Source: Rhipicephalus microplus | Taxonomy: Eukaryota; Arthropoda; Arachnida; Ixodida; Ixodidae | Length of the DNA stretch: 64,000 nt | NCBI RefSeq assembly: GCF_043290135.1 | Contig: NC_134701.1 | Location: 31,275,501 to 31,339,500 of the forward strand | Reading direction: 5' to 3' | The notes under the pieces: model-generated | What the model was told of the DNA's origin: nothing | Seen by the model: the letters and a program-made list of their open reading frames with translations, nothing else | The model's database searches: none | Part shown: one piece after another, positions 53,633 to 62,154 of the stretch | Layout: each line of letters opens with the position of its first letter | Position numbering within the stretch: the first letter of the stretch is position 1 | Made by a program: the position numbers and the translations under genes

Positions 53633-56600
53633 CTAAACAACAGTGTTTTGAAAAAACTCTGCGCCATCAACCTGAACTACAGGGTGAAGCCCTTTACAGA
53701 ACATTATCAAGTGTTCGGCAGTTTCTTCTTCCTCTCCACACGCACTGCATACCGTGTCTACCCCTTCGTATTTGGCCCGATATGTCTTTGTTCGCAATAC
53801 TCCCGTCCTGGCCTCAAACAGTAGAGAACTACACCGAATATTATCATAGATCCTTTTCTTGGCCATTTCCTGCTTAAAAGTTCGATAGATCTCTAGTGCG
53901 GACTTTTTAATCATGCCAATTCTCCACATATCGGTCTCAAGCTTACTTCACCTTCTTCTTAACCGATAATTCTTTTCCGTGTGGCCCCCTGCTGTTTTCC
54001 AAGTATTTACCAGTCAATTTTCTGGTTCGCTTCCGCCATTTTGTATCGACATTCTTCATTTACAATTAGCTGAATACCTTCCTAGCTCAACGCTCCTCTC
54101 CCATTTCTCTCAATCGCTTCTCAAATTTTATCTTGCTGCTAGCTTCCCTGCCCTCAAATGATGTCCATCCCATATCACCTTGTACTCCCTGGTTTGGTGT
54201 ATTCCCGTGAGCTCCTAAGGCAAGCCTACCTATTCCACATTGCTTAATTTCTAATCTTGCTTGAACTTCTGATCTCATGCACAAGACCGCATTGCCGAAC
54301 GTCAGATCAGGAACCATGACCCCTTTCCATATTCCTCTCACGACATCATACCTACTGTAATTCCACAGTGCCCTGTTTTTCATTACCGCTGCATTCCTGT
54401 TACCTTTAGTCGACACGTATATTTCGTGTTCCCTTAGGTACTCGGCCCCAATTTTTATCCATACGCCGAGATATTTGTATTTATTTGTTATCTCTAGCGT
54501 TACATCCTGTATCCCAAGCTTACTACCTTCATTATCGTTAAAAATCATGACTGTTGATTTTCTCTACTGAATCTGAAAGCTAACCTATCTCCCTTATTAC
54601 CGCAGATGTCCACCAATCTCTGCAAATCTTCCTTGTCGGCTATTAACACTACATTATCTGCGTACATCAATGCTGGTAGTGCCTGTTCAATGAGTTTTCC
54701 TTGTTTGAAGAAAGAGAGGTTGAAGCCCAGTCCACTTTCCTCTAATTTGGTCTCTTGTCCTTATAGGTACATCATGAATAACAAGGGTGACAAAGGACAC
54801 CCCTGCCTAAGCCCCCGTTTCACCTCTGTGGGCTTAGATACATGTTGTTCCCACTTTATAACCACCTTGTTACTTTTATAGATGTTCTTTAAAAGACGAG
54901 TGACTACAACTTCCACGCCTAGTGTGTCCAGTATTCCCCACAATTCCTCTTGGACCACGCTATCGTACTCTCCATTGATATCCAAAAATGCTAGCCGTAG
55001 GGGCTTGCGTTCCTTTTCTGCTATTTCGGTGCACTGCGTCAGTGAGAACAGATGGTCTTCCAACCTCCTGTGTTTCCGAAACCAGTTCTGCAGTTCCCCC
55101 AGCACCCCCTCATCTTCTATCCAGGCCTGCAGTCTTTCCTTTATAGTCTGCATCGCCAGCCTGTAGACCACTGATGTCACTGTTATAGGACGGTAGTTGT
55201 TTATGTCAGCTTTGTCCCCCTTTCCTTTATAGATCATGCTCATCCTGCTAAGTTTCCATGCATCGGGATCTTCACCATCGATTATTATTTTGCTCACTGC
55301 CTCTTTCAAAGCCTGCTTAGACTTCGGACCTAATGTCTTTATCAGCCTAATTGGAATGCCCTCTGGGCCTGTTGATGTACTACTAGGAACCATTTTCTCC
55401 GCCCTTTCCCACTCTCGTTGTGAAAATGCAGCCATTGCTGCACTTGATCCATCCTTGTCTACTGTGGTGCATAAAGTACTTCTTTGTCGAAATTTTTCTG
55501 TCACCCTTGTTCTTATATATTCATTAGCTTCGTCCCCTTCTAGCCTCTACCGTGGGCTGTAGTTATAAAACTCTGCTCTAGGCTCGTCTCATTTCTCAGG
55601 GAGTTTAGATGGTTCCAAAATTTCGCTGCTGCCTTTCTTTCTTTTTTATGTACTTCTGCCAGCCACTGAGCTCCCTTTCTTCTAATGTTTTCATTGATCA
55701 GAAGGGATGCAGCCCTTCTACAGCTTATAAGGGTTTCCCATTTTCTTTCAACATCATCTGTCGGTTCACCCCGCTGCTTAGCATGTCTGTGTTCCCTAGA
55801 GGCTTCCTGACGTTTTGCTATGGCTCTCTTAACTTCCTCATCCCACCAACTTTTGGGTTTGTGTCTTCTTTTTCGGGGTGACTTGTTACGCGTCTTAGAA
55901 AGCTCTACCTGAAAGAGTCTAATTAGGTTTGTGTATGTCCACACGGTCTTATTATCCTCCGTAATTACTTTCTCAATTTGTTTAGTGGCTATTTCAATTT
56001 GCCTTTCTGAATGAAAATTTTCCTGTAGTTGCTCATCTTGTCTCCTTCCCACTTTCACTGCTCTTCCAAAACTTAGCTTGATACGTTTGTGATCGCTACC
56101 CAGACTTCTGGAGCCACCTTCATCTATTTGCATTCCCCTGAGCTTATCATACATCCTATGTGACATCAGTGCATAATCTATCGTCGACTGAAGCCTTCCT
56201 ACCTCCCATGTTATTTGCCCTTCACACTTCTCGGTACTGTTGCAAATGATCAAATCAAGCCTTTCACACATATCCATGATCATTTTGCCTGTCGGGTCGG
56301 TATACCCATCTATATCTTCTATGTGCGCATTCATGTCTCCTAGTATAATTATCTCGCACTCTCTTCCTAACTCCTGAATGTCCTTTGATATACACTCTAC
56401 CATTGCCTGGTTTTCCTCTCTGGCCTTTGCTCCCGTCCACAAGTACACGAAACCAAGGAGTGTCATTTGACCTGCCACTTTCCCTTTTAGCCATAAATGT
56501 TCCTTGCACTCCTGCTTGACCCTTTGCCAGTCTGTACTTTTATGAATGAATGCCCCAATACCACCCCCCTTTCTGCTGCATTCTGTTCTATTACAATTTT

Positions 56601-56739
56601 CCCACGCGTAGTCCGGATGGTTCAGAGGTTGTTCAATGTCCCTGAGATTTGTTTCTACAAAACCGTATACCATCGGCCTCTCTTCCCTTATCTGTTCTTC
56701 TATCTCTTCCCACTTCAGCCTGTTCCTACCACCCTGCAT
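53633..56739 (-). pseudogene. Esterase-type LINE ORF2, few breaks
   Basis: The minus-strand start 'MQGGRNRLKWEEIEEQIREE' opens 399 codons without a break. The AP endonuclease has 'YGFVETNLRDIE', 'IIILGDMNAHIED', 'STIDYALMSH' and 'SLGSDHKRIK', and all expected residues are present. A frameshift at about 55540 is followed by reverse transcriptase blocks 'NYRPITVTSVVYRLAM', 'LAFLDINGEYDSV' and 'RGLRQGCPLSPLLFMMYL', then a stop. The active-site box reads Tyr-Ala-Asp-Asn (near 54655) in place of YADD. Further breaks occur near 54548 and 53940. The C-terminal part has 'CSACGEEEETAEHLIMFC'. It is inactive as it stands. Confidence 0.82.
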
Positions 56740-56889
56740 GTTAATATACCCTATGTCTGATGGGCTCGGCGCTCGTGGCTACGTCTATTTATGCCCCGGA
56801 CTCTACCTATCTTAGACATTGGTGCCACTTTGGAATCGTATCTGTCCATAACACCTGTCGAAGAATCTCCCTGGTTGTTTTCCTCGTTA

Positions 56890-57918
56890 CTAGCTATCCT
56901 GCACCCCGAAGGGCTCGCTTGCCCCCCAAAAAAGCTACTGCGCGTCCTGCAAGTCGCCAACCCACCTCATGACCTAGCCGCCCATCGAAGTGAATTCTGT
57001 CTCGTTGAAAACCACCCCACCTATGCACCTCTCATTTTATTTCCACCACCTCAAAGCTTTTCTCTCGACTCATCCGCCATATCTCTTGGTTTGCGTTGAC
57101 AACCGCTCTTTGCAGGTTGCTATCACGCACCGGTACCTCCGGTATCGTGCATATCACTACCTGTACCTTAGGAGAAGTGGCGCGCATGTCATCGACGCCT
57201 TTCGCCAGTGTGGCTGCTAGTCCTGCTGTATCTTCATTTAGGACATCGTTTAAACCGCCTGAAATTATCACGAGGTTTTGTCTATCAGCTGTATTTTTGA
57301 GTTTAGCGCTCGCTTGCCTCATGACTGCTTCAAGCTTGCGTCCTGGGAACGCCCCTACTGCAACCCTCTTGTCACCTCTTACCCTCTCTTTGATGGCTTC
57401 TGTGCATCGATTTAAATTTGATTCCCGGCGATTATCACATGCTGTGACTTTTCAGCTGGAGCGTCCTGCACCTGGGGGCTACATGCACCTGTGACGCCGT
57501 ATGCTTTGTCCCCGCCCAGCCCCACCACTACCTCGCTGAAGCTGGGCCTTGCGACAGTTGAACCGGCTAAACCTGTTTTTTCCAAACTTGCTTGCTCTTC
57601 CTTCTCCACCGTTCTGGTTGCCGGTTCTCTACTGTTCTCTCCGTGGGCCGCTTCTTTGTTCAGCTTCGGTAGTGCTTCCTCGGTGGACTTCAGTCTTTCT
57701 CCCATTGCCCTCATTTTCTCTTGCTCTGTCGCCAACGCAGTCTCGAGCTCATCGATTCTCACCAGCAGTTCACTTTGGGCAACCATCATTTTCTCCATTT
57801 TTTCCTCGACCTCACATTGCCTACACTTCGCGTCAGCCTCTTCTCCATCCGCTTCTACGCTTGGGTCCACTTTCAAACCCACTCCACATCCTGAACACTT
57901 TACAGTCTTTTTAACCAT
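56890..57918 (-). pseudogene. LINE ORF1: Cys-rich N-terminus, coiled coil and esterase domain, frameshifted
   Basis: The start 'MVKKTVKCSGCGVGLKVDPS' has two CxxC pairs ('CSGCG', 'CRQC'). A coiled coil ('LVRIDELETALATEQEKMRA') and a linker 'PSFSEVVVGLGGDKAYGV' follow. The first frame stops in 'HVIIAGNQI' exactly where the esterase GDS block should be (57412). One base lost there shifts the frame. The second frame continues 'LNRCTEAIKERV' and 'LVIISGGLNDVL' (GxND). A further shift near 57030 leads to 'RIHFDGRLGHEVG' (the His block). The N-terminal domain differs from the ORF1 at 46026, while the esterase part is related. Confidence 0.78.
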
Positions 57919-58160
57919 GTCTTTCTGACACCAATTGTCCCTATACTCGATAATTACTAAACTCGAGCCGTGCACTACGAAAAAAAAAGAAAGTCTAAGC
58001 TCTACTACAAAAATTTGCGTGTTCAATGTACGCGCACTTCCCCCACGGGGTGGCAAAAGAAAAAAACAACAAAAAAATTCAAATACACCCACCCGCACTA
58101 ACTAATAAATACCTGGTGACTGGCCCCTGAAAAAGCCGTACCATAAAATAAGTGCTACGA

Positions 58161-58601
58161 AGATTTCCACCGCTGCCTTATAATTATAAAGACAAGCTCA
58201 AAACATGCAAAAACACTTATCTGCGCATTCGATCCGGAGCGCTCGAAAAACACGTCTATCCACCGTGACAGCCCGAACAGAACTCCTATATTTGTCGAAC
58301 AGAACTCCTATGATAGTTAGAGGTGTGCACCGACTTGTCGGCGCGCCGCCGCCGAGAGTTTTCGCCACGCCGCCGCCGCCGACGCGAACTGATCGGCGCG
58401 CCGCCACCGCCGACGTTTTTCATCGGCGCAATCGGCGCGCCATTTATGCACCAGTACCGAATTTTCACAGATTTGTCTTTTTCTTTTTCATCTTGATTTA
58501 TAGTTTCGTTTCACATTTATGTAGCCCGTAAAAAATTCTTAGTTATCTTCATCCAGCTTCACAGACCGAGAGTACCATTATGAACAGCGGCACAAGTTGT
58601 G
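58161..58601. other. Unassigned region with GC-rich simple sequence
   Basis: Contains 'gcgccgccgccg' and 'cggcgcgcc' words at 58340-58445. No gene is recognised. Confidence 0.35.
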
Positions 58602-59300
58602 TGGGCACGGGAGCAGCACCTTCGGCGCCACGCTCACCCGTGTTTTTTCCGAAATGCAGGCCCTGCTTGCTATTTTCGTGACATGGCTACCCCTTTCGTC
58701 CTGCTGTTCGGCATGCTGCCTCGAGCCATCGCCGATAGCAGTGTGCCCGAGCAGCTACTGCGCATGGTTGGAATTCAAGCCGGCGTCACCAAATCTTGAC
58801 AAGACATTCTTCACGGAACCCTCTGCCTGCCCACAACTCAACGACCGATACCCCATCCCATCAGCAACGACATCACCAAGCTGCCCGTATTTAAACGAAC
58901 GCCGCCCCACCGCCCACTTCAGTGGGCACGGGAGCAGCACCTTCGGCGCCTCGCTCACCCGTGTTTTTTCCGAAATGCAGGCCCTGCTTGCTATTTTCGT
59001 GACATGGCTACCCCTTTCGTCCTGCTGTTCGGCATGCTGCCTCGAGCCATCGCCGATAGCAGTGTGCCCGAGCAGCTACTGCGCATGGTTGGAATTCAAG
59101 CCGGCGTCACCAAATCTTGACAAGACATTCTTCACGGAACCCTCTGCCTGCCCACAACTCAACGACCGATACCTCATCCCATCAGCAACGACATCACCAA
59201 GCTGCCCGTATTTAAACGAACGCCGCCCCACCGCCCACTTCAGTGGGCACGGGAGCAGCACCTTCGGCGCCTCGCTCACCCGTGTTTTTTCCGAAATGCA
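58602..59300 (+). promoter_or_regulatory. Tandem promoter monomers, ~321-bp period (2.2 copies)
   Basis: Units start at about 58602, 58922 and 59243; the last is only 59 bases. Each complete unit ends with TATTTAAA (58888 and 59209), 33 bases before the A of an arthropod-type initiator TTCAGTG (A at 58921 and 59242). The partial last unit is thus the transcript leader, ending in a pyrimidine-rich stretch and ATGCAG. Confidence 0.8.
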
Positions 59301-60270
59301 GGTGTGTAGCCCAATTTCTTTATATGCCAGAAAGTCAGATGATCGTTTTTTGGTGCTCTTCCCGTGCCCACGGGTGTTTTGCGAGTCATTGTCCGAATGT
59401 TATGCTATGGCGTTAACACTCTTACTCTCGGGTGATGTGGAAACTAATCCTGGACCCACCACCCGCAGTGCTCGCTCGGAAACCCCCATGGAAGTTGAAT
59501 CGTTACCGGAAAACCCGGCTGAAGAGATTAGCGTTATCTTCCAACTTCTGAGAGATGTCCGTGCACAATCCTTGCATAGTTCAAAGGTTTAAGAGGAACT
59601 AGTGGAAGGTATAAATACAATTAAAGCAAGCCAGACAAGTATAGAAACAAAAATGAATTCTATCGAACATAGGCTTGACGAATTTGAAAGTCAACTAAAA
59701 GAAGTTGATAGGCTCAGTGAGGGTTTATCGGAAGCCCAAAAGTCCATTGAAGAACTAACTTCCCGGAATAACCTTCTACAGTCCCGCCTTGACGAAATCG
59801 AAGATCGGTCCCGTCGGAACAATCTAATTTTTCATGGCATCACTGATTTCAAAGAAACATGGAAACAAACTGAATCCAAATTAATCGGCATATTAAACAC
59901 CTCGGATTATACTCTCCCGTCCGGCGACATTGAAAGAGCGCACCGCCTGGGTACTTTCTCGCCTAACAAGTGTCGCCCAGTTATAGCGAAGTTTGCAAAT
60001 TATAAGACTAAAGAAAAACTACTTTCCATGTGCGATCGCCTCGAAGAAGACAATATCTCGGTAACCAAAGACTTCTCAACAAACACTCGTACAGCGTGTA
60101 AAAAGCTAATAGAATTTGGAAAAAGGCAACCCGGCTCACCACTTTTCAAACTTCACTATAAAAAGTTGTCAATCGGTAACAAACAATACATGTACGACCC
60201 TGTTACCGATGCCGTTCAAGAAATATGGCCGCAAGCGGCACGTGTACGACATTCTTCTAATGTCGTACAC
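59296..60270 (+). pseudogene. 2A-LINE family A ORF1 (one in-frame stop, 3' end cut)
   Basis: The chosen ATG (59296) begins 'MQVCSPISLYARKSDDRF'. About 50 residues later comes the 2A peptide 'LLLSGDVETNPGP' (59419-59457). Then 'TTRSARSETPMEVESLPENP' and a TAA at 59590. The same frame continues with a coiled coil ('SIETKMNSIEHRLDEFESQL'), the block 'IEDRSRRNNLIFHGI' and an RRM-like/ORF1p C-terminal domain ('IERAHRLGTFSPNKCRPVIA', 'LHYKKLSIGNKQYMYDPV'). It is an L1-ORF1p-type RNA chaperone. The single stop probably inactivates it. The 3' end is replaced by the next LINE. Confidence 0.8.
59419..59457 (+). other. 2A self-separating peptide (family A)
   Basis: Encodes LLLSGDVETNPGP, matching the D(V/I)ExNPGP consensus that makes the ribosome skip the Gly-Pro bond. 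It would release an N-terminal peptide of about 53 residues from ORF1p. Confidence 0.88.
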
Positions 60271-60279
60271 ATTCTTCTA

Positions 60280-61202
60280 ATGGACTTGGTGGCACCGACC
60301 AGGGACCGATGCTTATTCCTGCTCTTTTCGTTGTGCAGATTGCGCTATGGCCTAAAGGCCTCTCTACCGGGCTGGTCACGCATCTGCACACAAATGGAAC
60401 TACGCCAGTAATCACCGATGACACAACAACAGGGAACGAATCTGCGCAAGCGCCTGCGATCTTCTACGTACCTCTACAGCGCAGCTACCACGCCACGGAC
60501 GAGATCTCGTCGACGCAAGCAGGCGCCCAACAGTATAAAAGCCTGGCTCATGACACGAGACACTTCAGTGGACTTGGTGGCACCGACCAGGGACCGATGC
60601 TTATTCCTGCTCTTTTCGTTGTGCAGATTGCGCTATGGCCTAAAGGCCTCTCTACCGGGCTGGTCACGCATCTGCACACAAATGGAACTACGCCAGTAAT
60701 CACCGATGACACAACAACAGGGAACGAATCTGCGCAAGCGCCTGCGATCTTCTACGTACCTCTACAGCGCAGCTACCACGCCACGGACGAGATCTCGTCG
60801 ACGCAAGCAGGCGCCCAACAGTATAAAAGCCTGGCTCATGACACGAGACACTTCAGTGGACTTGGTGGCACCGACCAGGGACCGATGCTTATTCCTGCTC
60901 TTTTCGTTGTGCAGATTGCGCTATGGCCTAAAGGCCTCTCTACCGGGCTGGTCACGCATCTGCACACAAATGGAACTACGCCAGTAATCACCGATGACAC
61001 AACAACAGGGAACGAATCTGCGCAAGCGCCTGCGATCTTCTACGTACCTCTACAGCGCAGCTACCACGCCACGGACGAGATCTCGTCGACGCAAGCAGGC
61101 GCCCAACAGTATAAAAGCCTGGCTCATGACACGAGACACTTCAGTGGACTTGGTGGCACCGACCAGGGACCGATGCTTATTCCTGCTCTTTTCGTTGTGC
61201 AG
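60280..61202 (+). promoter_or_regulatory. Tandem promoter monomers, 288-bp period (3.2 copies)
   Basis: Units begin at about 60280, 60567, 60855 and 61143. TATAAAA lies at 60534, 60822 and 61110, each 33 bases before the A of the initiator TTCAGTGG (60567, 60855, 61143). The last partial unit (60 bases) is the leader. It ends with 'cctgctcttttcgttgtgcag', which looks like a 3' splice site. The period is divisible by three, which creates a meaningless open frame through the array. Confidence 0.85.
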
Positions 61203-61253
61203 GTTAGTAACAATTACTCGGTAACCTCATTAATAGACGATGATGTAACCCTG

Positions 61254-62150
61254 ATGGTGCTGCCAAGTCCACGCTTTCTTGTTGCCCTGATTGCTGATTG
61301 CTATGATGTGTGTAAGCTGCTGTTACTAACATCGGGTGATGTTGAGCTAAATCCCGGTCCGAATTCTGATTCGGAATCGGACACCCGTCCCAACAATAAC
61401 ATTCTAAAACAAATACTCAAAGAACAAACTAAAACAAATAAAACGTTAAAGGAAGTAGTGGCTAATTTGAAAAAGGTTGAACGAACTGTGGATAATATGG
61501 AAACCAGGCTCACTAAAATCGAAAATGATATGGAACGACTTAAACACTGCGAAGAAAAATTGGCCGAGTATGAAAGTAAGCACGCCACCATGAAAGGTGA
61601 AATTGGAAGTCTTGCACTTAAACTGGATGATTTAGAAAACAGAAGCCGACGTAATAACTTGATTATCTATGGTGTAACGGAAGAGTCTGACGAAGATGCT
61701 ATCTTACTGGAAAAGAAAGTAAAAGATGACATTCTGAAACAAACACTCGGTATCGAAGTAAAGACCATCGAAAGAATTCATAGAATAGGCAACCATAGAA
61801 CCAGCCAGGGAAGGCCAATCATCCTACGTCTCTTCGACTACAGTGAAAAAAACAAAATCTTATCTTGCTGTTATAAACTCAAGGGTACGCCCTTATCCGT
61901 CTCCGAAGATTTTTCCAAAAGAGTAAGGGACATGCGCGCGCACTTATGGCACTCTGCGGCTAACGAAAGGGCCAAAGGAGCAAAAGTCAAACTGTCGTTC
62001 GATAAACTGAAAGTCAATGATAAAGTTTATACTTGGGACCCAGTAAAGAATGCTAGAACAGATATATCGAAGAAAGCGGGTCCACCACGAAACAACCGAC
62101 CAACTTCATCTACGCATAAAACTTCTACAAATAAGAAAAACTCGAACTGA
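61254..62150 (+). CDS. 2A-LINE family B ORF1 protein, 298 aa
   Basis: The first ATG after the leader in this frame is at 61254 ('MVLPSPRFLVALIADCYDVC'). A hydrophobic N-terminal stretch leads into the 2A peptide 'LLTSGDVELNPGP', so the mature ORF1p should start with Pro-Asn-Ser. A coiled coil follows ('LKKVERTVDNMETRLTKIEN', 'MERLKHCEEKLAEYESKHAT'), then the 'LENRSRRNNLIIYGV' block, an RRM-like region ('TIERIHRIGNHRTSQGRPII') and a C-terminal domain ('VKLSFDKLKVNDKVYTWDPV'). It resembles L1-type ORF1p RNA chaperones. It ends at UGA 62148-62150, in context AAC UGA CAG, in frame with ORF2. Confidence 0.88.
   Translation: MVLPSPRFLVALIADCYDVCKLLLLTSGDVELNPGPNSDSESDTRPNNNILKQILKEQTKTNKTLKEVVANLKKVERTVDNMETRLTKIENDMERLKHCEEKLAEYESKHATMKGEIGSLALKLDDLENRSRRNNLIIYGVTEESDEDAILLEKKVKDDILKQTLGIEVKTIERIHRIGNHRTSQGRPIILRLFDYSEKNKILSCCYKLKGTPLSVSEDFSKRVRDMRAHLWHSAANERAKGAKVKLSFDKLKVNDKVYTWDPVKNARTDISKKAGPPRNNRPTSSTHKTSTNKKNSN
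61323..61361 (+). other. 2A self-separating peptide (family B)
   Basis: Encodes LLTSGDVELNPGP with the full DVExNPGP core. Skipping would free an N-terminal peptide of about 35 residues. Confidence 0.9.
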
Positions 62151-62154
62151 CAGC
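62148..62154 (+). promoter_or_regulatory. Candidate readthrough stop (UGA C) joining ORF1 and ORF2
   Basis: The ORF1 terminator TGA is followed by CAG in the same frame and then by 617 open codons to the window end. UGA followed by C is the leakiest stop context known in eukaryotes. Confidence 0.6.

Larger units (their letters stand above)
53397..58160 (-). mobile_element. Esterase-type LINE, near full length, minus strand
   Basis: Contains ORF1 (57918-56890 in two pieces) and ORF2 (56739-53633 with breaks). The 3' end on the minus strand is 'gtacagccatagccatccatccatccag', the (ATCC)n tail, at 53397-53410. The 5' limit is approximate. The ORF2 is close to that of 45492-51350, but the ORF1 N-terminal part is not. 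Confidence 0.82.
58602..60270 (+). mobile_element. 2A-LINE family A, 5' part (tandem promoter units and ORF1), interrupted by the next LINE
   Basis: It starts at the predicted transcription start of its own promoter unit (GTGGGCACGG, +2 relative to the initiator). It has 2.2 tandem promoter units (to about 59300) and ORF1. The element stops where LINE family B begins (about 60280). A 20-bp imperfect duplication ('cattcttctaatg' twice) lies at the junction. The rest would be beyond the window, right of family B. Confidence 0.8.

Noticed and set aside
58597..59295. Open frame through the family A promoter units
   Set aside because: Same reasoning: repeated non-coding units. The real ORF1 start is more likely the ATG in the last leader (59296).
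60280..61202. CRISPR-like array
   Set aside because: The repeats are directly adjacent with no spacers, long, and contain eukaryotic promoter elements in front of a LINE.
60309..61253. Long open frame through the 288-bp promoter repeats, continuous with ORF1
   Set aside because: The period is a multiple of three and the repeats lack stops in one frame, so the frame is an artefact. Each unit contains a promoter, and the translation has no domain.
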